Assembly (NCBI GenBank): GCA_016708025.1
Contig: JADJGQ010000001.1
Span: 682,001-746,000 of the forward strand
Direction: 5' to 3'
From: a bacterium
GTDB lineage: Bacteria; Zixibacteria; MSB-5A5; GN15; FEB-12
DNA length: 64,000 bases
Shown: one piece after another, positions 9,258-17,186 of the stretch
How the letters are laid out: every line of letters starts with the position of its first letter
Position numbering within the stretch: the stretch's first letter is position 1
Program-made: the position numbers and the translations under genes
The notes under the pieces: model-generated
Told to the model about the DNA's origin: nothing
The model's input: the letters and a program-made list of their open reading frames with translations, nothing else
The model's database searches: none

Positions 9258-9361
9258 ATTCAATCCCCGATGTTCACCCATAAGAGCAAAATCCGTGCTG
9301 GGGGCCGTTTCTTAGCAGGTCTGCAGGAAGGCTCACCTGTCCGATGCAGTGGTGTAATCTA

Positions 9362-9390
9362 AGTGGCTGTCTGCGAACAGACTTGCCACT
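9362..9390. other. Stem-loop in the 275-bp gap 9258-9532
   Basis: A 12-bp stem with one bulge (AGTGGCTGTCTG against CAGACTTGCCACT) closes on a CGAA tetraloop. No poly-T tract follows it. It could be a regulatory RNA structure, an operator or a weak terminator. I see no other supported element in this gap and no match to a riboswitch family I know. Confidence 0.4.
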
Positions 9391-9532
9391 GTACTAAATA
9401 TATACACCCGACCGCCCTTTCGCAATCCCGTTTTCAGTATGCAGTTCACTGCCTAGCTCATGCCTCTACGGGGCGGGAATCAGTCAAATCAGGTTTTCTC
9501 AACTCGGGACTGCACCTGCCGATGTATTCACT

Positions 9533-9745
9533 ATGTCCTCAATTCGTACTTACCGTCAGGCCGAGCGATGCAGCTACACCAAGGTCTGCTACCTGGCAGA
9601 ATCGCTGAAATGTTTTGGCTTCAAGACCGACTGCCCACTCTACATGCGCTGCAATGACGAGCCCTGTGACGAATCGCGCTTTCATGAGGCGATGGACCGC
9701 CTGATCGACAAGACCCGCGCCAAACACCAGAATCTGCCGGTCTGA
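9533..9745 (+). CDS. Small six-cysteine protein of unknown function
   Basis: The 70-residue product has six cysteines (13, 19, 27, 34, 40, 45) clustered in the first 45 residues, with CFGFKTDCPLY at the centre, then a charged helix. There is no signal peptide or membrane helix, so a cytoplasmic metal- or Fe-S-binding role is more likely than disulfides; that is inference. The cysteine spacing and codon-like composition argue for a real gene. Weak points are the poor Shine-Dalgarno and competing frames. It lies between two flagellar operons. Confidence 0.6.
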   Translation: MSSIRTYRQAERCSYTKVCYLAESLKCFGFKTDCPLYMRCNDEPCDESRFHEAMDRLIDKTRAKHQNLPV

Positions 9746-9878
9746 CCGGGAACGGGAAATCCTTTCCCCACGATCCAATCCTAATCTTCCGAAACAAGCC
9801 TTCTCGTCTCTCAATCGCCTCTACGATTACTCGTGTAATTGATTGCCAGATAGCGTCTTGTGCGTCCGTCAGTGGTTC

Positions 9879-9894
9879 TGGCACAGCCGATGCT
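9879..9894 (+). promoter_or_regulatory. Sigma-54-type promoter upstream of flgF
   Basis: TGGCAC, 6 nt, TGCT: the -24 GG and -12 GC are 10 nt apart, as in the site before flgB. Transcription would begin near 9905, about 11 nt before flgF. It would drive flgF-flgG-flgA-flgH-flgI-flgJ-flgN-flgK and perhaps csrA-flgL-fliW. Confidence 0.72.
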
Positions 9895-9915
9895 TAACAG
9901 TCATCGGAGAATTCT

Positions 9916-10647
9916 ATGATAAAAGGCATGTATACATCCGCGTCCGGCATGATTCCGCGAGTCCAGCAACAGGAAGCGATCGCCAACAACATCGCCAATG
10001 CTGCCACCGCCGGATTCAAGAAGGACGACATTTTCGTTCGCGAACTGTCCAAAGCAGAGCGCAAGACGACCAAGACGGCCGCCGACTGGATGCAGCCGAT
10101 GGTCACCAAAGCATTCACCCAGCATACCCATGGCAGCCTCGACCGGACGAACAATCCGCTCGACCTGGCTATCGATGGTGAGGGGTTCTTCCGGCTGCAA
10201 TCGCCAGATGGCGTTGTTGCCCTGACCCGCTCCGGCTCTTTCCAGGTTGCCAATAATGGATTCCTGAATTACCCCGGCGGCTACCAGCTCATGGGCGAGT
10301 CCGGCCCGATTCAGGTCGGTACCGGGACAGTCACCATTGCCCAGTCAGGTGAAGTGGAAGTCGATGGCACCGTGGTTGGACGAGTCGTCCCCTACACGGT
10401 GGCTGATCTCAAGAAGCTGGAAAAAGTCGGTGAGACGCTGTTTGTCGCCGCACCGGGTGCTGAACTGACTGCCGTACCGACCCCCTCGATTCAGCAAGGG
10501 TATCTCGAGTCTTCGAATGTCGATGTCATCACCGAGATGGTCGACATGATCGTGTCATATCGCATTTACGAAGCCAACGCCAAATCACTGCAAACTCAGG
10601 ACAGCTCCCTGGACAGTCTCTTCAACCGGGTTGCAGGCTCAAAATAA
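9916..10647 (+). CDS. flgF: FlgF-type flagellar rod protein
   Basis: This rod protein of 243 residues has the N-terminal family signature (MYTSASGMIPRVQQQEAIAN) followed by NNIANAATAGFKK. The core contains DRTNNPLDLAIDGEGFFRL, and the C-terminal helix ITEMVDMIVSYRIYEANAKS ends the protein. It is shorter than FlgG and precedes flgG, so FlgF is the better name, although FlgF and FlgG are hard to separate by eye. It follows the sigma-54-type promoter and has the ribosome site GGAG. Confidence 0.9.
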   Translation: MIKGMYTSASGMIPRVQQQEAIANNIANAATAGFKKDDIFVRELSKAERKTTKTAADWMQPMVTKAFTQHTHGSLDRTNNPLDLAIDGEGFFRLQSPDGVVALTRSGSFQVANNGFLNYPGGYQLMGESGPIQVGTGTVTIAQSGEVEVDGTVVGRVVPYTVADLKKLEKVGETLFVAAPGAELTAVPTPSIQQGYLESSNVDVITEMVDMIVSYRIYEANAKSLQTQDSSLDSLFNRVAGSK

Positions 10648-10677
10648 CGACGGAACGCAGGGAACAGGAGTAAACGA

Positions 10678-11466
10678 ATGATCAAGGCAATGCGCACGGC
10701 AGCATCGGGCATGTCTGCTCAACAGATGAATGTCGACAACATCGCCAACAACCTGGCCAACGTGAACACCACTGGCTTCAAGAAAGCCAAGCTGGAGTTT
10801 CAGGATGTCCTGTATCAAAACGTCCGCCGCGCCGGTGTAGCATCGGCCGTGGGCACCCAGGTTCCTACCGGATTGGCGATCGGCTACGGTACGCGGCCAT
10901 CCGCGACAGTCCGAGAATTCACCACCGGTGATCTTGCCCAAACCGGCAACCCACTTGATATGGCGATCTCCGGCGACGGATTTTTCCAGGTACAACGCCC
11001 GGATGGTACGACCGCATACACGCGCGATGGCGCGTTTAAGATCTCGGCCGATGGCCGTGTGGTCACCTCTGACGGTTTCTTCCTGCTCCCCGAACTTTCC
11101 ATCCCCGAAGACGCCGTGTCGGTCTCAGTCGGACAGGATGGTGTGGTTGAAGCGATTCAGTTTGGTCAAGATGCGCCGACTCAGATCGGCCAGCTTGAAC
11201 TGGCACGCTTTATCAATCCGGCCGGTCTGACCGGCATTGGCAAAAACCTCATGGTCCCGACCAGTGCTTCTGGTACGGCGACCACCAACACCCCCGGACA
11301 GGGCGGACTCGGCACGATCGACCAGGGATACCTGGAAATGTCAAACGTCTCCGTGGTGGATGAAATGGTCAACATGATCGTGGCGCAACGCGCCTACGAG
11401 ATCAACTCAAAAGCGATTCAGACCGCCGACGACATGGCGTCTATCGCCAATAACCTGAAGAGATAA
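10678..11466 (+). CDS. flgG: FlgG distal rod protein
   Basis: FlgG forms the distal rod that crosses the periplasm. The 262 residues match the family from the start (MRTAASGMSAQQMNVDNIAN) through GTRPSATVREFTTGDLAQTG and NPLDMAISGDGFFQV to the C-terminal helix MVNMIVAQRAYEINSKAIQT. The length is the standard FlgG size. A ribosome site (GGAG) precedes the ATG, and flgA follows with a 2-nt gap. Confidence 0.96.
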   Translation: MIKAMRTAASGMSAQQMNVDNIANNLANVNTTGFKKAKLEFQDVLYQNVRRAGVASAVGTQVPTGLAIGYGTRPSATVREFTTGDLAQTGNPLDMAISGDGFFQVQRPDGTTAYTRDGAFKISADGRVVTSDGFFLLPELSIPEDAVSVSVGQDGVVEAIQFGQDAPTQIGQLELARFINPAGLTGIGKNLMVPTSASGTATTNTPGQGGLGTIDQGYLEMSNVSVVDEMVNMIVAQRAYEINSKAIQTADDMASIANNLKR

Positions 11467-11468
11467 TC

Positions 11469-12164
11469 ATGAACCTGCGTAAGACGACATTTCTGGTAGA
11501 GCTGATGCTCGCGATCGCGCTGTTCTCGACGACGAGCTGGGCTATCGATCCGGATGAAGCTCTGCGGCAGGTTGCAGCCACAACATTTGAACTCGACAGC
11601 GCAACCTATCGAGTGGAGATCCTCTCCAGTCAGATCAAGGCCACGGATGTCGCGCTCAGCGAACTGCGCCTGAAACCGCTCTCCCAGAAAGAGCCGCTCG
11701 GACTATTCACAGTCATCGCCACGATCACCCGCGATGGTCGCATGCTTGAGTCCGGCCAGGTCAGTCTGCGCATTCACAAATTTGCCGAAGTCCTGGTCGC
11801 GCAGGAATCTCTGCGCCGCCATGACGAACCGGTAGAAACCCAATTTTCCCTTCAGCGGATGGACATCACCTCCCTGCTTGAGCAGCCGGTCACAGCGTTT
11901 GAGTCCGTAAGTGGGCTCAGAATGCGGCGAAATCTCGCCAAAGGTCAGATTCTTACCACCAGTGCGATCGAGCCGGTGCCAGACATTGAAGTCGGGCGGG
12001 AGGTTTCCATCCAGTGTTCCAACGGCCTGTTTTCAATCTCCACACCGGGTACCGCTCAGCAGAGCGGAATGGCCGGCGAACTGATCCGCGTCAAAAACCG
12101 CGCATCCGGTAAGATCATCCAGGCTACCATCGTGGATAACTCAACGGTCGCTATCGCGCCGTGA
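11469..12164 (+). CDS. flgA: FlgA P-ring assembly chaperone
   Basis: FlgA is a periplasmic chaperone needed to build the FlgI P ring. The 231-residue product has a signal peptide (LMLAIALFSTTSWA), a variable N-terminal half, and the C-terminal SAF/FlgA domain. In that domain I see LRMRRNLAKGQILTTSAIEP, then VSIQCSNGLFSISTPGTAQQ and VKNRASGKIIQATIVD. It is placed between flgG and flgH as in many Gram-negative flagellar operons. Confidence 0.92.
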   Translation: MNLRKTTFLVELMLAIALFSTTSWAIDPDEALRQVAATTFELDSATYRVEILSSQIKATDVALSELRLKPLSQKEPLGLFTVIATITRDGRMLESGQVSLRIHKFAEVLVAQESLRRHDEPVETQFSLQRMDITSLLEQPVTAFESVSGLRMRRNLAKGQILTTSAIEPVPDIEVGREVSIQCSNGLFSISTPGTAQQSGMAGELIRVKNRASGKIIQATIVDNSTVAIAP

Positions 12165-12190
12165 TTGCATAGGACGCAAGGAGTCGTTTC

Positions 12191-12781
12191 ATGAAACTGT
12201 CACGCATCATTATCCTACTCATCATCCTGCTGCTTCTGCCGTTCGCGCTGAAGACCAACGGTCAGGATTTTGGACGCTCATCTTCGCTGTATTCCGATGT
12301 CAAGGCATACAACGTTGGTGACATTTTGACTGTCCTCATCTATGAGCAGAACTCGGCCTCCAATCAGGTCGAAACCAAGACCGAAAAATCAACCAGTACG
12401 TCGACCTCCGGTGGACCCGGTGAAGGACCACTCCTTCGCCTGATCCCGAAGTTCGGACTAGATGCGGATAACAAGGCCGATTTCAACGGCAAGGGAGAGA
12501 ACCTCCGCTCGGGTGTCTTGCGCGGCAAGATCTCCGTTACTGTCGTCGGCAAGAAAGATAATGGCGATCTGATCATCGAAGGTTCGCGCGTGATCGGCAT
12601 CTCCGGTGACCGTGAGACACTCACCCTGAACGGAATCGTTCGACAGAAAGATATTGGCTCCAACAATACCATCGACTCCTATCAAATAGCCGATGCTGAG
12701 ATTCATTATACGGGTAAGGGAAATGCCAATACGGCTTCTCGTCCCGGATTTTTCACCCGTATCCTGAGCTGGATATTCTAA
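12191..12781 (+). CDS. flgH: FlgH flagellar L-ring protein, without a lipobox
   Basis: FlgH forms the outer-membrane ring around the rod. The 196 residues show the family core: SLYSDVKAYNVGDILTVLIY, the variable serine/threonine segment, then LRSGVLRGKISVTVVGKKDN and LIIEGSRVI. The N-terminus is a hydrophobic signal peptide (IIILLIILLLLPFAL), but there is no cysteine anywhere, so the usual lipidation cannot occur. A ribosome site (AAGGAG) precedes the ATG. Confidence 0.94.
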   Translation: MKLSRIIILLIILLLLPFALKTNGQDFGRSSSLYSDVKAYNVGDILTVLIYEQNSASNQVETKTEKSTSTSTSGGPGEGPLLRLIPKFGLDADNKADFNGKGENLRSGVLRGKISVTVVGKKDNGDLIIEGSRVIGISGDRETLTLNGIVRQKDIGSNNTIDSYQIADAEIHYTGKGNANTASRPGFFTRILSWIF

Positions 12782-12792
12782 AGGAGACGATC

Positions 12793-13929
12793 ATGTTGGA
12801 AAATCTACACGCTCGACTCCTCACGCCGTGCGGTTTGATCATCATGCTGATGATCTTTGCCTTCTTCTGTCCGCAGGCTGATGCCGCCAAGGTTCGGATC
12901 AAGGACCTCTGCACATTCCAGAACAAGCAGGAAACCGACCTGATAGGCTACGGCCTCGTGATCGGACTGGATGGCTCTGGCGATGGCAACGGCACCCAGT
13001 TCACCATGCAATCGCTCGCCAACATGATGGAGCGAATGGGGCTTCAGGTAGAACCGAACAAGCTGAAAGTCAAGAATATCGCCGCAGTGATGGTCACTGC
13101 CCGGATCTCCAGCGATCTGTCCGAAGGGACCTACTTTGACGTCACCGTATCTTCCATCGGCGACGCCAATTCTCTTCAGGGCGGGATCCTACTTATTACG
13201 CAACTGGCCGGTCCTGATGGCGTGGTCAGAGCGGTCGCGCAGGGTTCAGTCTCAATAGGCGGATTCAACGTCCAGGTCGATGAGGGGAACAAGATCGTCA
13301 ACAACTATACGCTGGTCGGCCGTGTGCCGAACGGCGGCAAGATCTCCCGTCCACTGCAGACAGTCCCTGGATCCGATAAAGTCGTCTTGCTGACTCTGAG
13401 CGAACCTGATATCACCACGGCGCAACGCGTCGCATCGCGGATCAATCTTGAATACGGTGACTATGCCAGCCCGGTTGACGGTGGCACGATTCAGGTGACG
13501 ATCCATGACACGATCGCCGAACCGACTCGCCGCATGCGCTTTCTCTCGGATCTCGGTCAACTGACTGTCGAACCAGACCAGATCGCCAAAGTCGTGATCA
13601 ACGAACGGACCGGCACAATCGTCGCCGGCCAGAATGTCATTATTGAACCAGTCGCCATAGCCCATGGCACCATAACGGTGAGTATCGATTCCCGGCCGGT
13701 CATTTCCCAACCCGATGGCTTCAGTAAGGGAGAGACGGTTGTGACTAAGGATACTGAGGTAACCGTGAACGCCGAAAAGGCGCGTGTCATTGAACTGGAA
13801 TCAGTCGTGAAGTTGTCCGATGTCGCCGCCGCCCTGAATAAGATCGGCGCCACGCCGCGCGATATCGTCGCCATTTTCCAGGCCCTCAAACAGGCGGGCG
13901 CCCTTCGCTCTGAGCTGGTCATCATGTAA
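12793..13929 (+). CDS. flgI: FlgI flagellar P-ring protein
   Basis: FlgI forms the periplasmic peptidoglycan-level ring. After a signal peptide ending near residue 32 (FFCPQADA), the mature protein opens with the family signature VRIKDLCTFQNKQETDLIGY. It continues through GLVIGLDGSGDGNGTQFT and ends with ALKQAGALRSELVIM. At 378 residues it has the standard length. Its TAA overlaps the flgJ ATG by one base (TAATG). Confidence 0.97.
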   Translation: MLENLHARLLTPCGLIIMLMIFAFFCPQADAAKVRIKDLCTFQNKQETDLIGYGLVIGLDGSGDGNGTQFTMQSLANMMERMGLQVEPNKLKVKNIAAVMVTARISSDLSEGTYFDVTVSSIGDANSLQGGILLITQLAGPDGVVRAVAQGSVSIGGFNVQVDEGNKIVNNYTLVGRVPNGGKISRPLQTVPGSDKVVLLTLSEPDITTAQRVASRINLEYGDYASPVDGGTIQVTIHDTIAEPTRRMRFLSDLGQLTVEPDQIAKVVINERTGTIVAGQNVIIEPVAIAHGTITVSIDSRPVISQPDGFSKGETVVTKDTEVTVNAEKARVIELESVVKLSDVAAALNKIGATPRDIVAIFQALKQAGALRSELVIM

Positions 13930-14840
13930 TGAGAAGTCTCGCGCCAACATCCGCACCAACCTCCCTTGATACTCTCAAGGGGAATGCAGCCAGTACGCTG
14001 GAGCAGGAGAAGGCGCGTCTTAGAAAAGCTACCCAGGAATTCGAGGCCTTCTTCCGCTATCAAATGATGAAGGCGATGCGGAAGACGGTTCCAGAGAATC
14101 CCCTGACTAAAGGTCTGCCGATGAGCAGCTCGCAGGGGAAAGAGACATTCATGGATTTGATGGATATGGAGATCTCCCGCGCAGGCGCCGGAGGACATGG
14201 CTCCATTTCTGATATCCTCTACCGTTCCACCGTCAAGCTGATCGAAGCGAAGTACGCCGATAGCGGACAGGTCGACCCCGACGCTGTCTCCAAACTCCCG
14301 ACTGCCACAGTCAAACGGATACCGGTGAGCCTCAAGCCAAAACAGATCGAATTGCCAAAAGAAGTTAAACCGGTCGAGCTCGAAGCCGAACCGGAGATCG
14401 CGCCGCTGAAACCGCGGACAACACCGTCGCATGACAAGATCATGGAAAAATATGGCAACCTGATCGAGGCCGCGGCGGCAGAAACCAAGCTCGATTCTAC
14501 CCTGATCGCATCGGTGATCCATGCCGAATCGCGGGGCAATGCGAAGGCCGTTTCGCATGCCGGAGCCAAAGGGCTGATGCAGCTAATGGATGCGACGGCA
14601 GAGGATCTGGGTGTGACCGATTCTCTGGATCCAGAACAGAACATCATGGGGGGCAGTCGCTTCCTCAAGAAGTTGATCGATCGATATCAGGATGTCGAAC
14701 TAGCCTTGGCGGCATACAATGCCGGTCCAGGGAATGTGGATAAATACGGCGGCCTCCCGCCATTCGCCGAAACACAGAACTATGTGACCAAGGTGATGGC
14801 CCTCTTCGAAGAAGCAACCAAGTCACCTAAAGTTCCCTAA
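13929..14840 (+). CDS. flgJ: FlgJ: rod-binding domain fused to an SLT lytic transglycosylase
   Basis: FlgJ caps the growing rod and cuts peptidoglycan to let it pass. Residues about 30-110 are the rod-binding domain (ATQEFEAFFRYQMMKAMRKT). A charged linker with KP and EP repeats follows. Residues about 175-295 are a lytic transglycosylase domain of SLT type: the catalytic glutamate is in VIHAESRGN, followed by GAKGLMQLMDATAED and the AAYNAGPGNVDKYGG motif. In E. coli the hydrolase half is of a different family (GH73). Confidence 0.93.
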   Translation: MRSLAPTSAPTSLDTLKGNAASTLEQEKARLRKATQEFEAFFRYQMMKAMRKTVPENPLTKGLPMSSSQGKETFMDLMDMEISRAGAGGHGSISDILYRSTVKLIEAKYADSGQVDPDAVSKLPTATVKRIPVSLKPKQIELPKEVKPVELEAEPEIAPLKPRTTPSHDKIMEKYGNLIEAAAAETKLDSTLIASVIHAESRGNAKAVSHAGAKGLMQLMDATAEDLGVTDSLDPEQNIMGGSRFLKKLIDRYQDVELALAAYNAGPGNVDKYGGLPPFAETQNYVTKVMALFEEATKSPKVP

Positions 14841-14887
14841 GAAACGACCGATAACGAACTTACAGGAGAGTCGTTTGACCATAGGAT

Positions 14888-15373
14888 ATGATCAACCAAT
14901 TGATTGACATCATCAGCAAGGAAGCTGTTCTCTTCGAATCCTTCCTCGAGCTGCTTCAGCGCCAAAAAGAGATGTTGGTTGCCAACGATCTTGAAGGACT
15001 GCAGCAAGTCACCGAACGACAGCACGAGAAACTGACCGAGAGCCGCATCCTCAACAAACAGCGTGAAGCATTGGTCGAAGAGATCAAGGCCGCTCGTTCG
15101 ATCGATGGAGACCTGACGGTCTCGCGTCTGCTTGACCTGGTCGACCAGAATCAGGCCGAACGACTCCGCCAACTTCGCGAACTGATCCTTGAATTAAACA
15201 ACAAGATCAACGACTCCCGCAACACCAATGCGATGTTGCTGAATCAGTCGAGAGAATTCGTCGCCAAGACCATGGCAATGTTGTCACGCATGAATAACCC
15301 GGAACCAACTTACGGTTCCAAGCGGTCGGAAACCGACCCTGCGCGCCCTGTCGCCATGGATAGGAGGGCCTGA
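14888..15373 (+). CDS. flgN: FlgN-family export chaperone for hook-filament junction proteins
   Basis: FlgN binds FlgK and FlgL in the cytoplasm and delivers them to the export gate. The 161-residue protein is nearly all helical, with the family-like segment LFESFLELLQRQKEMLVAND near the start and long charged helices after it. It ends with a short polar tail. Its stop overlaps the flgK start (TGATG), and that placement is the strongest argument for this identity. Confidence 0.88.
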   Translation: MINQLIDIISKEAVLFESFLELLQRQKEMLVANDLEGLQQVTERQHEKLTESRILNKQREALVEEIKAARSIDGDLTVSRLLDLVDQNQAERLRQLRELILELNNKINDSRNTNAMLLNQSREFVAKTMAMLSRMNNPEPTYGSKRSETDPARPVAMDRRA

Positions 15374-16779
15374 TGCCAGGTCTGTTCCAGGGATTGGAAA
15401 TCGGCAAACGCGCGCTGTTAACGCATCAGCTGAACCTGCAGACGATCGGCCATAATATTGCCAACGTCAACACGCCGGGGTACAGCCGCCAGCGCGTCAA
15501 TATCTCTCAGACCAATCCGGAACAGCAGGCGTATGGCTCCATCGGCACGGGCATCACTGCCGAAGATATTCGCCATGCCCGCGACTTTTTCCTGAGTCAG
15601 CAATACCGTCAGGCGAGCAAATCGCTTGGCCAGTGGTCATACAAACAGAAGACAATGACGCAGATCGAATCCGTGTTTAACGAACCACAGTCTGATTCGG
15701 TCTCGGACCTTCTTGACGGCTTCTGGAATGCCTGGTCGGACCTTTCCACTCAGGCCTCCAGCACCAACGCGGCTACGGCGCGTACCAACGTGCTCGGAGA
15801 AGCTACCAAGCTGGTGAATGGTCTGCATGAGTTGGCCAATCGCCTCCAGAATCTACGGGACTCGGTCGATAGCGACCTGCAAAACTACACGAACGAGATC
15901 AACAAGTATACGGCCGAGATCGCCCAGCTCAATCAACAGATCGCCAGCTCGGAACTCGGCGGCACACCGGCCAACGACCTTCGCGACCAGCGCGATCTGA
16001 TGACCGATCAGCTGGCCTCGATCATCGATGTTCGAGTCACCGAAAAGCCAAACGGAACCACCATTGTCTCCATGGGAGCCATGGTATTGGTAGATTCTTC
16101 GGATGACTTCCCGATCGGCTCCAATGTGGTTAATGAAAATGGTCACGCCATTCACGAACTGGTCTGGCGCGGAACCGATGTCAAGTTGACCAACCTGAAT
16201 GGCGAGTTGTATGGCCTGATTCAATCGCGCGACGAGGTCCTGCCGAGATACATAGACGAATTGAATACATTGACCGGCACGATCATCGAGCAGGTCAATT
16301 CGATCCATATGAGTGGATACGGTGCCGCCGACAGCACCGATGTCCCGTTTTTCGACCCCACTTTTACCGAAGCGGCCACGATCCGGATCAATCAGGCGAT
16401 CATGCAGGATTCGAACAAGATCGCGGCCTCGTCAACGGCGTCGCCCGCTTTCGACAATGCCATCGCATTGGCGATCTCGGAACTACGCAACCTGCAGGTT
16501 ATGGATAAGAACACCTCCACCATGGGTGACTATTACACCAGCCTGGTCGGAAAACTTGGGATCGAAACGAGCGAAGCGTCGGCTTTCAGTCAGAACTATG
16601 AACTGCTGGTCCAACAGGTGGATAATTCCCGCCAATCGGTACAGGGCGTCTCTCTGGATGAGGAGATGGCCAATATGATCAAGTTTCAGCATGCGTACGA
16701 CGCTGCTGCGCGAGTGATCACCACTATGGACCAGGCACTGGATACCGTGATCCACGGAATGGGTACGGTAGGCCGATAA
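15373..16779 (+). CDS. flgK: FlgK hook-filament junction protein 1
   Basis: FlgK joins hook and filament. The 468 residues start with the axial-protein pattern (LNLQTIGHNIANVNTPGYSR) followed by QRVNISQTNP. The protein has the typical FlgK region DLLDGFWNAWSDLSTQASS and ends with EEMANMIKFQHAYDAAARVI and ALDTVIHGMG. It is at the short end of the FlgK range. Translation is coupled to flgN. Confidence 0.96.
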   Translation: MPGLFQGLEIGKRALLTHQLNLQTIGHNIANVNTPGYSRQRVNISQTNPEQQAYGSIGTGITAEDIRHARDFFLSQQYRQASKSLGQWSYKQKTMTQIESVFNEPQSDSVSDLLDGFWNAWSDLSTQASSTNAATARTNVLGEATKLVNGLHELANRLQNLRDSVDSDLQNYTNEINKYTAEIAQLNQQIASSELGGTPANDLRDQRDLMTDQLASIIDVRVTEKPNGTTIVSMGAMVLVDSSDDFPIGSNVVNENGHAIHELVWRGTDVKLTNLNGELYGLIQSRDEVLPRYIDELNTLTGTIIEQVNSIHMSGYGAADSTDVPFFDPTFTEAATIRINQAIMQDSNKIAASSTASPAFDNAIALAISELRNLQVMDKNTSTMGDYYTSLVGKLGIETSEASAFSQNYELLVQQVDNSRQSVQGVSLDEEMANMIKFQHAYDAAARVITTMDQALDTVIHGMGTVGR

Positions 16780-16820
16780 AATCAGGCTGAGCCCGCGCTC
16801 GGCCATCCACGGAGGGTAAC

Positions 16821-17144
16821 GTGCTTATTCTAACAAGGAAGTTAGGAGAGTCGATCACGATCGGTGACGAAATACGCGTCTCCGTACTCGGGATCCGCGG
16901 TCGCCAGGTTCGCCTGGGGATCGAGGCCCCCGCCAAAGTGGTCGTCCATCGAGAAGAGATCTATGTCAAGATCCAGGAGGAGAACCGAAAGGCTTCCAAG
17001 GGATCGAAGAATGATCTGCTCGGGATGGTCAACCTGATCAAAGGAAAGATCAAGGGTGATGCTCCGACCGACAAACAGACGACGATCGATTACAAAGACA
17101 ATCCGCATCCGGACCGCCGCAAGGACCGACCGGACGCGGAATAG
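16821..17144 (+). CDS. csrA: CsrA translational regulator with a long C-terminal extension
   Basis: CsrA binds GGA-containing mRNA leaders and blocks or alters translation. It starts at GTG 16821 behind a strong GGAGGG site. The first 60 residues are classic CsrA: MLILTRKLGESITIGDEIRV, then GIRGRQVRLGIEAP and VHREEIY with the RNA-binding arginine region. The protein is 107 residues, about 35-45 longer than typical; the extra tail is polar and ends in alternating charges. Genomic linkage to fliW and flagellin fits the CsrA-FliW system known from Bacillus subtilis. Confidence 0.93.
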   Translation: MLILTRKLGESITIGDEIRVSVLGIRGRQVRLGIEAPAKVVVHREEIYVKIQEENRKASKGSKNDLLGMVNLIKGKIKGDAPTDKQTTIDYKDNPHPDRRKDRPDAE

Positions 17145-17186
17145 GGGAGAGCTCGTAAGAGCGAACACCTGTCAAGGAATGACGAG

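Noticed and set aside
9258..9532. Riboswitch (for example c-di-GMP type) before the six-cysteine gene
   Set aside because: Only one stem-loop is evident, and I see no match to conserved riboswitch core motifs.
16753..16779. GCCGATAA at the end of flgK as a sigma-28 promoter for csrA-flgL-fliW
   Set aside because: The -10 is perfect, but no convincing -35 exists at 11-12 nt (3 of 8), and the bases also spell the natural flgK ending Gly-Arg-stop. Kept as a weak possibility only.
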